NCBI RefSeq assembly: GCF_014199415.1
Contig: NZ_JACIJN010000006.1
Location: 186,001-250,000, forward strand
Reading direction: 5' to 3'
Origin: Sphingomonas endophytica
Lineage (GTDB): Bacteria; Pseudomonadota; Alphaproteobacteria; Sphingomonadales; Sphingomonadaceae
DNA length: 64,000 bases
This document shows, in pieces, positions 40,297-54,753 of this stretch (positions within the stretch are counted from its first letter, which is position 1; every line of letters starts with the position of its first letter). Made by a program: the position numbers and the translations under genes. Below the pieces are notes generated by a model. That model was not told the origin of the DNA. It searched no databases and worked only from the letters and a program-made list of their open reading frames with translations.

Positions 40297-42092
40297 GCCG
40301 CTCGCCCCGCTTCGCCGCCGCGTCGGCCGTGCTGATCGCGACGTGCTGCGCCCCCGCGCCCTCGCAAAGCGCCACCGCCGACTGGTCGGCGCTCGCCACC
40401 GCCGCGCGGCAGTCGCCCGCCAGCGGCGACGGCTTGCGGCGCAGCTGGACCGGGGCGGACGGTCGCCCTGTCACGCTGACGGTGCTCGCCCCGCGCCTCG
40501 ACGGACGGCCGGTGATCTCGCTCGACCCGACGCCCGGCGACAACGGCCCCGCGATCGCCGCGGCGCTGGCGCGGCTGCGCGCGGCGGGCGGCGGAACGCT
40601 GCGGCTGGCAGCCGGCACCTGGCCGATCGCGGGCGGCCCGCCGGGGATCGCGCTCGACGGACTCAGCGACGTGCTGATCGACGGACCGGGCGCGCAGCTG
40701 GTGTTCGCGCAATGGGGCGACGGCATCCTGATCTCCAATGCCGCACGGGTGAAGCTGCGCGGGCTGTCGGTCGGCTATGCCCGCCCGCCGGTGGTGAAGG
40801 CGCGCGTCGACGGTGGGCGGCTCGCCTTCGCCGGCGCGGCGCCCGACGCCGGCGCGCCGGTCTATCAGGTCTCGGCCGCCGGTCCGGCGGGCGCACGCAT
40901 GTTGCTCGGCAAGCAGGGCAAGTCGCTGGGCCGCGACGGCGGGCTGCCGGGCGGGCTCGGCGATTTCGCGCCCGGCACGCCGGTGCAGGTGAAGCTGAGC
41001 TGGTACAAGGGCGGCGCGATCCGCATCGGCGATCCCGGCGACAAGCCGGTCTCGCACGACATCACGCTCGATCACGTCACCGTGCGCGATTCCGCGGGGG
41101 GCGGAATCGTCGCCGATCTGATGGGCCGCGGGCTTGCGATCGTCGGCGCGAAGCTCGGCGGCGCGGGCGGCAGCGCGATCGCCTATGACGGCTTCCACGT
41201 CACCGCGGCGGGCGGCGACCTGCTCGTCGAGGACAGCGACTTCATCGGCACCGGCGACGATGCGATCAACATCGCCAGCCCGATCATCGACGCCAGCCGC
41301 GACCCCGGCGGGGCCAGCGTGACGCTCTCGGGCGCGACCGCGCGCGTCTATCCGGGCGCACGGCTCGCCTTCTTCGATGCCGGTCTGCAACTGGTGGGCA
41401 CCGCCGAGGTCGCGTCGCGCAGCCCGCGCGATCCGGCCGGGCGGATGCGGACCATGTTCACGACCCCCGTGCCGTCCGGCGAGATCCGGTACGCACGCAA
41501 CATGGACCTGCTGTCGGAACGCTATGCGATCGTCGGCAACCGCATGGCCGATTGCATCTGCCACGGCGTGCTGGCGCAGGCGCCCAACGGGCTCATCCAG
41601 GACAATCAGTTCTCCGGGTTGCGCTATAATGCGATCCGCCTGCTCACCAGCGCGGCATGGAAGGAAGGCGCGGGCGCCTACAACGTCGTGGTCGCCGGCA
41701 ATCGCGTCGCCGACACCGGGCAGGACACGCGCCCCGGCCGCGTCTGGGCGGCGATCACCGTCTTCGGCGAGCTGGCCGGCAACGGTCCGGGCGGCCAGGC
41801 GCCGCTCGCGCCCGGACCGCTCAACGCCGGGCTGCTGATCCGCGACAACCAGATCGACGGCGTGGACCAGGGCTGCATCGCGGTGTCCAACGCCGCCGAT
41901 GTCGTGCTGAAGGACAATCGCTGCGCGCGCTTCGGACGACGGCCGGGCACGCCGCGAATGCTGGCGGATCGCGCCGACATCGCCGCCGGGATCGCGCGAC
42001 TGCCCGCCAAGGGCGCCTATCTCGCCGGCGGCACCGGGGTGTGGATCGACCCGGGGACGACCGCGCGCATCAAGGCCGACGCGTCGCGCTGA
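40293..42092 (+). CDS. Secreted right-handed beta-helix protein
   Basis: 599 residues: signal peptide (ending APSQSATA) then a long parallel beta-helix of pectate-lyase type: ISLDPTPGDNGPAIAAALARL, VLIDGPGAQLVF, ITLDHVTVRDSAGGGI, LLVEDSDFIGTGDDAINI, NGLIQDNQFSGLRYNAIRL, GLLIRDNQIDGV. GTGDDAINI is a GH28/GH110-like motif with paired aspartates. It may be a polysaccharide lyase, hydrolase or C5-epimerase acting on the exopolysaccharide in the periplasm. No family can be fixed by eye. Confidence 0.8.
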   Translation: MSRSPRFAAASAVLIATCCAPAPSQSATADWSALATAARQSPASGDGLRRSWTGADGRPVTLTVLAPRLDGRPVISLDPTPGDNGPAIAAALARLRAAGGGTLRLAAGTWPIAGGPPGIALDGLSDVLIDGPGAQLVFAQWGDGILISNAARVKLRGLSVGYARPPVVKARVDGGRLAFAGAAPDAGAPVYQVSAAGPAGARMLLGKQGKSLGRDGGLPGGLGDFAPGTPVQVKLSWYKGGAIRIGDPGDKPVSHDITLDHVTVRDSAGGGIVADLMGRGLAIVGAKLGGAGGSAIAYDGFHVTAAGGDLLVEDSDFIGTGDDAINIASPIIDASRDPGGASVTLSGATARVYPGARLAFFDAGLQLVGTAEVASRSPRDPAGRMRTMFTTPVPSGEIRYARNMDLLSERYAIVGNRMADCICHGVLAQAPNGLIQDNQFSGLRYNAIRLLTSAAWKEGAGAYNVVVAGNRVADTGQDTRPGRVWAAITVFGELAGNGPGGQAPLAPGPLNAGLLIRDNQIDGVDQGCIAVSNAADVVLKDNRCARFGRRPGTPRMLADRADIAAGIARLPAKGAYLAGGTGVWIDPGTTARIKADASR

Positions 42093-42268
42093 GCCACCTG
42101 CCGGCCGTTACGCGCTTGCGCGCGGCAGAAGCACGCGGCTAGAAGGCGCCGCGTGCGAGGCTGCCGCCGGAACGAGCGGCCGTGTTCATGATACGGCAGG
42201 GAGTTTGAGCTGGTGCACCGATTTACGCGCAGGCATGACGCGTCGCTGCCGCTGCGCGGGGGCCGTGC

Positions 42269-43405
42269 ATGACGGGGTCCGTTCGCGTTCTCCATATCGC
42301 CGAGACCGCGCATGGCGGCGTCGGCACCTATCTCAATCAGGTGCTTCCCGCGCTGGTCGCGGATCGCGACACGGCCGGCGCGCCGCTCGACATTCGCGTC
42401 CTCCTTCCCGCGCAGGACAGTTTCATGCTGCCGCGCGTCGACGATTCCGCCATCACCACCTGGCGTCGTGACGGACGGTCGCTGTGGTCGCTGCTGATGC
42501 TGGCGAAGGCGAGCTGGCACGCTTACCGGACGGTCCGGCCGGAGATCGTCCACCTTCACTCGACCTTCGCCGGGATGATCGTCCGCCCGCTGCTGCTGCT
42601 GGCCCGCGTGCTGCCCGGCCGGCGCCCGCAGGTCGTCTACAGCCCGCATGGCTGGGCCTTCCAGATCGCCGGCTCGCGGGGGCGCCGGCGTGCGATCATC
42701 TGGCTGGAGCGGACGCTCGCGCGGATCACCGATCGCGTGATCGTCCTGTCGGATGCGGAGATGCGCGAGTGCGTCGCGCTCGGCTTCCCGCCCAAGCGGC
42801 TCCAGCGCATCTACAACGGCATCTCGGAAGCACCGCCCCCCGCGCTTCCCGCACCCGAAGGCTGGCCCGACCAGCGGCTGAAGGTGTTGTTCATCGGCCG
42901 CTTCGATCATCAGAAGGGGCTGGACACGCTGATCGCCGCCGCGCGGCTCGCGCCCGACCGGATCGCGGTGCGCTGCATCGGCGCCAGCGTGGTCAGCGGC
43001 GGCCCGGCACTCGACCTGCCCGACAATGTCGCGCCGCTCGGCTGGCTCGACGAGCCGCGCATCATGGCGCAGCTGGCGATGGCGGACGTCGTGGCGATGC
43101 CGTCGCGCTGGGAAGGGTTCGGCCTCGTCGCGATCGAGGCGATGCGCGCCGGGCGGCCGGTCGTCGCCAGCCGGATCGGCGGGCTGCCCGAAGTGGTCGA
43201 GGAGGGCGTCACCGGGCGGCTGGTGCCACCCGACGATCCCGAGGCGCTGCTCGCCGCCCTGCTCGCCGACACGCCGGAGACCCGCCGGACGATGGCCGAG
43301 GCCGGCCGTGCGCGCTTCCTCGCCCATTTCACCGCGCGCGACAGCGCGCGACAGGTCGCCACGCTCTACCGCCAGTTGCTCGGTCGGGAGGCCGCCCGCT
43401 CATGA
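42269..43405 (+). CDS. Glycosyltransferase family 4
   Basis: 378 residues, GT-B fold. HIAETAHGGVGTYLNQVLPAL at the N-terminus, PHGWAFQIAGS, LFIGRFDHQKGLDTLIAAA and SRWEGFGLVAIEAMRAGRPVVAS with the E-x7-E motif. Probably one sugar-adding step in repeat-unit synthesis; donor unknown. The 176-bp gap upstream (42093-42268) contains no gene and may hold a promoter. Overlaps the next gene by 4 nt. Confidence 0.9.
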   Translation: MTGSVRVLHIAETAHGGVGTYLNQVLPALVADRDTAGAPLDIRVLLPAQDSFMLPRVDDSAITTWRRDGRSLWSLLMLAKASWHAYRTVRPEIVHLHSTFAGMIVRPLLLLARVLPGRRPQVVYSPHGWAFQIAGSRGRRRAIIWLERTLARITDRVIVLSDAEMRECVALGFPPKRLQRIYNGISEAPPPALPAPEGWPDQRLKVLFIGRFDHQKGLDTLIAAARLAPDRIAVRCIGASVVSGGPALDLPDNVAPLGWLDEPRIMAQLAMADVVAMPSRWEGFGLVAIEAMRAGRPVVASRIGGLPEVVEEGVTGRLVPPDDPEALLAALLADTPETRRTMAEAGRARFLAHFTARDSARQVATLYRQLLGREAARS

Positions 43406-44496
43406 CCGCGACGCCGACCACCGTCTTCATCAACGGCCGCTTCCTCACCCAGTCGATCAGCGGCGTGCAGCGCTATGCGCAGGAGATCGTCGGCGCGCTC
43501 GACGCCCTGGCGGGCGAAGGCGCGCTGGCACAGCGTTACATGCTGCTCACACCGCCCGGCGCGCGCGTCCTCGACCTGCGTCATATCGAGACCCGCACCG
43601 TCGGCACCCGCAACGGGCACCTGTGGGATCAGCTCGATTTCGCGCGCGCGGTGCGCGGCGGCGTGGCGTTGGGGCTGGCGATGACCGGCCCGGTCGCGAT
43701 GAAGCGGCAGGTGGTCGTCATCCACGACGCCTCGGTGCAGCGCCACCCCGAACATTACAGCCGTCCCTATGTCCTGGCGCACCGCATCATCGACCGGCTG
43801 CTCGCGCGCCGCGCAGTGGTCGCGACCGTTTCCGAATTCTCGCGCCGCGAACTCGCCGACGTGCTCCCGGTCGCGGCCAGGGACATCGTCGTCGCCCCCA
43901 ACGGTGCCGAGCATCTCTCGATCGCGCCCGATCCCGGCGTGGTCGAGCGGCTGGGGCTGACCAAAAACGGCTATTTCCTGACGCTCGGCAACCTCACCCG
44001 CAACAAGAACCTCGCGGTGGCGCTGCGCGCGCTGGCGCGGCTCCAGCCGGGCAGCGCGAAGCTGGTCGCGGTCGGGCGGATGGAGCGCACGGTGTTCGGC
44101 TCGGCCGGGCTGCCCGAGCCGGGTGCCGACGTGCTGCTCCCCGGCCGGCTCGACGATGCCGAGGTCGCCGGGCTGATGCAGGGCGCGCGCGCGCTGATCT
44201 TCCCGAGCATCTACGAAGGCTTCGGCATCCCCCCGCTGGAGGCGTTCGTCAACGAATGCCCGGTGCTCGCCAGCACCGCCCCCGCGGTGCAGGAGGTGTG
44301 CGGCGACGCCGCCGATTATTTCGAGCCGCATGACGACGCCACGCTCGCACGGCTGATGCAGATGCTGCTCGACGATCATGACGGCGCGCTGCGCCGCGAC
44401 CGGCTGGCGAAGGGCAAGCAGCGCGTCGCGCGTTACACGTGGCGCGGCTCGGCGCAGATCCTCGCCGATGCCTGCGCGAAGGTCGCCGCACGATGA
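43402..44496 (+). CDS. Glycosyltransferase family 4
   Basis: 364 residues. FINGRFLTQSISGVQRYAQEIVGAL is the N-terminal loop typical of WbcX/mannosyltransferase-like GT4 enzymes; YFLTLGNLTRNKNLAVALRAL and FPSIYEGFGIPPLEAFVNECPVLAS complete the nucleotide-sugar site. Overlaps both neighbours by 4 nt (ATGA). Confidence 0.9.
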   Translation: MTATPTTVFINGRFLTQSISGVQRYAQEIVGALDALAGEGALAQRYMLLTPPGARVLDLRHIETRTVGTRNGHLWDQLDFARAVRGGVALGLAMTGPVAMKRQVVVIHDASVQRHPEHYSRPYVLAHRIIDRLLARRAVVATVSEFSRRELADVLPVAARDIVVAPNGAEHLSIAPDPGVVERLGLTKNGYFLTLGNLTRNKNLAVALRALARLQPGSAKLVAVGRMERTVFGSAGLPEPGADVLLPGRLDDAEVAGLMQGARALIFPSIYEGFGIPPLEAFVNECPVLASTAPAVQEVCGDAADYFEPHDDATLARLMQMLLDDHDGALRRDRLAKGKQRVARYTWRGSAQILADACAKVAAR

Positions 44497-45698
44497 AGGT
44501 CCTGATCGTCAACGTCCTCTACCCGCCGCACAAGATCGGCGGGGCGGAGAAATCGGTGTCGCTGCTCGCCGAGGCGTTGGTCCGCGCCGGCGACGAGGTG
44601 GTGGTCGCGACGCTCGACGACATCGCCGCGCCGGTCACCGAGGTGAAGAACGGCGTGACGCTCCGTCGCCTGCCGATCGACAATATCTATTGGCCCTACG
44701 CCCCGGACGCGCCCGCGCAGCCCAAGCTCAAGCGGCTGCAATGGCACGCGCGCAACCGCTGGAACCGCGCCGCCGCGCGCCGCATGGGCAAGCTGCTCGA
44801 CGAGGTCCGCCCCGACGTCGTCCATTGCAACGTCATCACCGGGTTCAGCCCGGCGATCTGGCGCGAGATCAAGCAGCGCCAGCTGCCGCTCGTCCAGACG
44901 CTGCGCGATTACGGGGTGATGTGCACGCGCTCGGCATTGTTCAAGAACGGCGCGAACTGCACGACGCGCTGCCTCGAATGCCGCGCGCTCACCGCGCCGG
45001 GCAAGACCGAGTCGGCCAGCGTCGACCAGCTCGTCTCGAACAGCGACTATGTGATTCGCCGTCACCATGCCGAGGGCTATTTCCCCGGCGTGCCCGCGCG
45101 GCGCATCTTCAACATCGTCCCGCTCGACGAGCAGCCGCGCGACGCGAAAGCGCCGGACGCCCCGTTCGTGTTCGGCTTCATCGGCCGCATCGAGGCCGAA
45201 AAGGGCATCGACGTCGTGCTCGAGGCGACCACCCGCGTCACCCGCGCCGACTGGCGGCTGCGCATCGCCGGGGTTGGCGTGCCCGAGTACGTCGCCGACC
45301 TGAAGGCGCGCTATCCCGATCCGCGCATCGAATGGCTCGGCTTCTCGCAGGCCGGCGATTTCTACCGCGCGATCGACACGGTGCTGATCGCCTCGGTCTG
45401 GCCCGAGCCGTTGCCGCGGACGCTGATCGAGGCTTTGTCCTACGGCCTGTCGGCGATCTGCGCCGAGGCGGGCGGCATCCCCGAAATCGCCGACCTCGCG
45501 CGCCATGCGATCACCTACGAGCCGACCGATGTCGAGGCGCTCGCCGCCGCGATGGACACCGCGCTCGGCGATGCCGCGGCGTGGCGCGCGGGCGGGCTCA
45601 GCGATCCGCAGGCGCTCGGCTGGTTCGCGGAGGACCGGATCGTCGCCGAGAACCGCGCGGCCTATGCCGACGCCATCGCGGCGGTCGCGGCGCGATGA
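44493..45698 (+). CDS. Glycosyltransferase family 4
   Basis: 401 residues. MKVLIVNVLYPPHKIGGAEKSVSLLAEAL is the acceptor-side glycine-rich loop; FGFIGRIEAEKGIDVVLEA and SVWPEPLPRTLIEALSYGLSAICAEAGGIPEI form the donor site. A cysteine cluster (NCTTRCLECRAL, near residue 155-165) is unusual and could bind a metal or form a lid, as seen in some GT4 members. Overlaps both neighbours by 4 nt. Confidence 0.9.
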   Translation: MKVLIVNVLYPPHKIGGAEKSVSLLAEALVRAGDEVVVATLDDIAAPVTEVKNGVTLRRLPIDNIYWPYAPDAPAQPKLKRLQWHARNRWNRAAARRMGKLLDEVRPDVVHCNVITGFSPAIWREIKQRQLPLVQTLRDYGVMCTRSALFKNGANCTTRCLECRALTAPGKTESASVDQLVSNSDYVIRRHHAEGYFPGVPARRIFNIVPLDEQPRDAKAPDAPFVFGFIGRIEAEKGIDVVLEATTRVTRADWRLRIAGVGVPEYVADLKARYPDPRIEWLGFSQAGDFYRAIDTVLIASVWPEPLPRTLIEALSYGLSAICAEAGGIPEIADLARHAITYEPTDVEALAAAMDTALGDAAAWRAGGLSDPQALGWFAEDRIVAENRAAYADAIAAVAAR

Positions 45699-46219
45699 GC
45701 TGGCGGCGCGACCTCTACGCCAATGCCTCGCGCCACGGCGTGAAGGGCGCGGTGATCGGCTGGTTCCTCAACCCCGGCTTCGCGGTCGTCACGCTGTACC
45801 GCATCATGCGCTACGCCTATCTGCGCGGCGGGCCGCTCGGGCGGCTGGTCGAGAAACTGGTCTGGCGGCGGATCGTGTTCGGCTATGGCTGCTATATCGA
45901 CCCGACCGCGAAGATCGGCCCCGGGCTGCGGCTGCCGCACCCGGTCGGGATCGTGATCGGCGCGGACACGGTGATCGGCGCCGACGTCACCGTCTACCAG
46001 AACGTCACCTTCGGCCGCCGCGCCGCGAACGAGGCGGTCTATCCGGTGATCGAGGATGGCACGATCATCTATGCCGGCGCGATCGTCACCGGCGAGATCA
46101 CCGTCGGCCATGACGCGACGATCGCGGCGGGCGCGCTGGTCCGCCACGATGTCCCCGCGCATGGCGTCGCACTCCCGGCCTCGGGCGCGATCCGGCACGG
46201 CAAGCTCCACGCCGCACCC

Positions 46220-46222
<3 letters not shown>
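45695..46222 (+). CDS. Serine O-acetyltransferase-like hexapeptide acetyltransferase
   Basis: 175 residues. After an N-terminal helical part (MSWRRDLYANASRHGVKGA...FAVVTLYRIMRYAY) come left-handed beta-helix repeats: IDPTAKIGPGLRLPHPVGIVIGADTVIGADVTVYQNVTFG. The match is to CysE/colanic acid WcaB-type enzymes; its operon position suggests acetylation of the exopolysaccharide rather than cysteine synthesis. Last gene of the glycosyltransferase operon; its stop codon is part of a palindrome before katG. Confidence 0.83.
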
Positions 46223-48595
<2,373 letters not shown>

Positions 48596-48624
48596 GAGAT
48601 CGGCTAGCAAGCCCTTGAAGAATT

Positions 48625-48671
48625 GGGAGGGACCGGGTGGCGGCCAGTCGGCCGCGGCCCGGTCCCTTCCT
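48625..48671. terminator. Strong hairpin after katG
   Basis: GGGACCGGG (48629-48637) pairs with CCCGGTCCC (48658-48666), with an inner GGCC/GGCC stem and flanking GGA/TCC extension. It lies about 30 bp after the katG stop and lacks a clear T run. The rest of the gene-free stretch 48596-49002 holds this hairpin and two palindromic repeats. Confidence 0.6.
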
Positions 48672-48783
48672 CCTTGTACCGGCCGAACAGCCCTTCGGGT
48701 CGCCCCGTGGCTGCGACAGTCGGGGCCGCCGGCGTGCCCCCCACGTCGGCGGCCGAACCCGCAGAGCGCGGTACATCATCTCT

Positions 48784-48870
48784 CGTCATTGCGACCCCGG
48801 CGCAGGCCGGGGGAAGCAATCCAGGCGTCCTGATCCGGACCCGGATTGCTTTGCTACGCTCGCTATGACG
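48784..48870. repeat. Palindromic repeat, family A variant, copy 3
   Basis: CGTCATTGCGA, then an insert resembling the short palindrome at 13863 (CCCCGGCGCAGGCCGGGG), then AAGCAATCCAGG ... CCGGATTGCTTTGCTACGCT and CTATGACG. It looks like a chimera of two repeat types, with a decayed right arm. Confidence 0.8.
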
Positions 48871-48879
48871 TACTTCATT

Positions 48880-48962
48880 CGTCACCCCGGACTTGATCCG
48901 GGGTCCCGCTTTAGCGCGCGGCGCGAAGAAGAAGCGGGGCCCGGATCAGGTCCGGGGCGACG
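48880..48962. repeat. Palindromic dispersed repeat, family B
   Basis: CGTCACCCCGGACTTGATCC ... GGTCCCGCTT, spacer, then AAGCGGGGCCCGGATCAGGT and CCGGGGCGACG. Full two-armed copy, 10 bp from the family A variant. Confidence 0.88.
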
Positions 48963-49002
48963 GGGTTAATCAGCCGGATCGCAACACGCCGGCCGCCCGA
49001 AC

Positions 49003-49209
49003 CTACTTCTTCCCCTCGTCCTTCCGCGAATTCGCGAACAGCAGCGCCGCCGCGACCGCCGCCGAACCGATCCCGACGCCCAGCCACGTCTTGCCCGGCT
49101 GCCACCGCCCCTTGCGCTGATGCGCGGCAGCGCCCGGCGCGCCGGCTTCCTCGTGCGCCTTGGCGGCCGCAGCGGCTTGCAGGATTTCGTTGGGTTGCTC
49201 GTCGCTCAC
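49003..49209 (-). CDS. Small hypothetical single-pass membrane protein
   Basis: 68 residues from a GTG start: VSDEQPNEILQAAAAAKAHE, a Gly/Ala/basic linker, then one transmembrane segment (TWLGVGIGSAAVAAALLFA) and a lysine-rich end. The GTG is chosen because AGGAGA lies seven bases before it, inside the end of tgt; the upstream ATG codons have no such site. Third gene of the EF-hand-tgt operon. No known family. Confidence 0.7.
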   Translation of the reverse strand: MSDEQPNEILQAAAAAKAHEEAGAPGAAAHQRKGRWQPGKTWLGVGIGSAAVAAALLFANSRKDEGKK

Positions 49210-49210
49210 G

Positions 49211-50889
<1,679 letters not shown>

Positions 50890-50950
50890 TTCCGCTCCGT
50901 GGCAGAAGCCCGCGCGGATCGCCAGCGTCTTCGGGCGACGGCGAGCGCCC

Positions 50951-51739
50951 TCAGCCCTCCATCGCCGACTTCGTATCCTCCAGCGCGAGGTCGACCAATG
51001 TCCGCATCGCCGCGGTCGCGCCGACCACGTCGCCGGCGGCGATCATGTCATGGACGCGGACATGGTCGGGGATCGGGTTGCGCGGCAGCGCGCGCGCGCG
51101 CTGCTTGAACTGCGTCGTCCAGTGGATCGCCGCGCCGATGCTCGCGCTCAGCACCATCAGCGCGTCGTTGCGCGTCGCGCGCAGCACCGCATTGTGGAAG
51201 TCCTTGTCGGCCGCGCGCCCCGCCTCTGTCGCCAGCGTGTGCCGCCGCATCGCCGCGAGCGCGTCCTTCATCGCCTTGAGGTCGTTGCGGTCGCGGCGCT
51301 GCGCCGCCAGCCCCGCGGCGGCCGGCTCGACGATCGCGCGCAGCTCGAACAGCGCGCGGACGAACTGGATGTCGGGCGCCCCCGCGAACGCCCAGGCGAG
51401 CACGTCGGGGTCCAGCAGGTTCCAGCGCTCGCGCGGCAGCACGCGCGTCCCCGCCTTCGGCCGGCTTTCGACCAGCCCCTTGGCCGCGAGCACCTGCATC
51501 GCCTCGCGATAGGCGCTGCGCGAGACGTCGAGCGCCTCGGAGAAGGCGACCTCGCCCGACAGCGTGTCGCCCGGCAGATATTCGCCCGAGACGATCGCGG
51601 TGCCCAGCTTGTGCGCGATCGCGCCGTGCAGCCGCCGCCCGGTGCCGCGCACCGAGGCGCGCGCCGTCTCCGCCGTTTCGCCGCCGGCTGGTGGCGCGTC
51701 GCCCTCCCGCTGCGGCACGCCGCTCTCCCGATCCGCCAT
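50951..51739 (-). CDS. GntR/FadR-family transcriptional regulator
   Basis: 262 residues. Winged-helix domain: LGTAIVSGEYLPGDTLSGEVAFSEALDVSRSAYREAMQVLAAKGLVESRPKAGT; C-terminal FCD ligand domain with ELRAIVEPAAAGLAA and conserved histidines in DFHNAVLRATRN and RVHDMIAAGD. Divergent from the arabinofuranosidase gene and presumably its repressor, with a sugar-acid or sugar as ligand. Start at 51739 chosen over an upstream ATG (51778) that would lack a ribosome site. Confidence 0.88.
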   Translation of the reverse strand: MADRESGVPQREGDAPPAGGETAETARASVRGTGRRLHGAIAHKLGTAIVSGEYLPGDTLSGEVAFSEALDVSRSAYREAMQVLAAKGLVESRPKAGTRVLPRERWNLLDPDVLAWAFAGAPDIQFVRALFELRAIVEPAAAGLAAQRRDRNDLKAMKDALAAMRRHTLATEAGRAADKDFHNAVLRATRNDALMVLSASIGAAIHWTTQFKQRARALPRNPIPDHVRVHDMIAAGDVVGATAAMRTLVDLALEDTKSAMEG

Positions 51740-51898
51740 CACCCCTCCTTTGTGACCTGCCTCATTGCGCGGTGGCAAGCGTGCGCCGCGCCGGCAAATG
51801 GTCGTTGCAATGCTCGATACCGAAATCTAATGTCCGAGTAATGAGCAAAAACAGCGAGGTGGGCAATGGCCCGACCGCGCTTCTTTCGGGAGGATAGG

Positions 51899-53469
<1,571 letters not shown>

Positions 53470-53470
<1 letters not shown>

Positions 53471-54528
53471 TGAGCGACGATCTGGCGCTTCTGTCACGCC
53501 GCCTGTTCGTGGCCGGGGGCGCGGCGCTTGCCGCCGCCCCCGCGCTGTCCCGCACCCGCGGGGCAGCCGGCACCATCGTCAACCCGTTGGTCCGCCAGCG
53601 CGCCGACGCGCAGGTGTTTCGCCACACCGACGGCTGGTATTACATGACCGGCTCGGTGCCCGAATATGACCGGCTGGTGCTGCGCCGCTCGAAGACGATC
53701 GCGGGCCTGACCAATGCGACCGAGAAGGTGCTGTGGCGGCACGAAAAGAGCGGCCCGCTGTCGGGCTTCCTCTGGGCGCCCGAGTTGCATCTGATCGACG
53801 GCAAATGGATCATGTATTTCGCCGCCGGCCCCAGCGGCGGCGGCGAGGACGTGTTCCGCATCCGCACCCATGCGGTGGTCTGCGACGGCGCCGATCCGAT
53901 GACCGGCAACTGGACGGTGCTCGGCCAGCTCCAGACGCCGTGGGACAGCTTCAACCTCGATTCGACCAGCTTCGTCCACCGCGGCCAGCGCTATCTGGCG
54001 TGGGCGCAGCGCGAAGCGGGGATCGACACCAACTCGAACCTCTATCTCGCCCCGCTCGCCACCCCGCTGACCTTCGCGGCCAAGCCGGCGCGGCTGACGA
54101 TCCCCGAGCTGCCGTGGGAGATCCGCGGCTTCAAGGTCGCGGAAGCGCCCGCGCTGCTGGCGCGCAACGGCCGGTTGTTCATGACCTATTCGGCGAGCGC
54201 CACCGACGCGCGTTACTGTCTGGGGATGCTCACCGCGCGCGACGACGCCGACATCATGGACCCGGCGGTGTGGACCAAATCGCCCGAGCCGGTGATGAAA
54301 ACCTCGCGCGAACACAAGATCTTCGGCCCCGGGCACAACAGCTTTACCGTCGACGAGCGCGGGCGCGACATGCTGGTCTTCCACGCGCGCGATTACGAGA
54401 AGATCGTCGGCGACCCGCTGTTCGACCCCAACCGCCACACCCGCGTCCAGCCGATCCGCTACGATGCGGCCGGCGTCCCGCAATTCGACCCGCCCGTCGC
54501 CAACGGCCCGCTGCCGCGCAGGGCTTAA
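53470..54528 (+). CDS. GH43 glycosidase, Tat-exported
   Basis: 352 residues. The N-terminus LLSRRLFVAGGAALAAAPAL is a twin-arginine signal. Beta-propeller blades follow: NPLVRQRADAQVFRHTDGWYYMTGS (catalytic base Asp), SGFLWAPELHLIDGKWIMYFAAG and FKVAEAPALLARNGRLFMTYSAS (acid Glu). Likely an alpha-L-arabinofuranosidase or xylosidase acting with the GH51 enzyme, with which it is translationally coupled. Confidence 0.88.
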
Positions 54529-54533
54529 CGTAC

Positions 54534-54568
54534 CGTCGCCCCGGACTTGATCCGGGGCCCCGCTTCTC
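54534..54568. repeat. Palindromic repeat, family B, left arm
   Basis: CGTCGCCCCGGACTTGATCC and GGGGCCCCGCTTC, right arm decayed to AAGCGGATCA near 54586. Lies 6 bp after the GH43 stop. Confidence 0.75.
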
Positions 54569-54600
54569 GTTGCGTTGGGAAGAAAGCGGATCAGCCACCT

Positions 54601-54677
54601 CGTCATTGCGAGCGGAGCGAAGCAATCCAGAGCCGGACCAGGACGCCCTGGATTTCTTCGCTACGCTCGCAATGACG
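54601..54677. repeat. Palindromic dispersed repeat, family A, copy 4
   Basis: CGTCATTGCGAGCGGAGCGA ... and the reverse complement ending CGCAATGACG, around GACCAGGACG. It separates the two GH43 genes. Confidence 0.88.
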
Positions 54678-54753
54678 ACCCAGTCCGTCACGACCCATCG
54701 GCAATTGTATGAGTATTGCAGATCATGTCTGCACCTCCGACAGGAGCCGCCCG

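Noticed and set aside
51740..51898. FadR-type operator (TnGTnnnACnA) for the GntR regulator
   Set aside because: No sequence in the divergent gap matches the pattern well enough to report.
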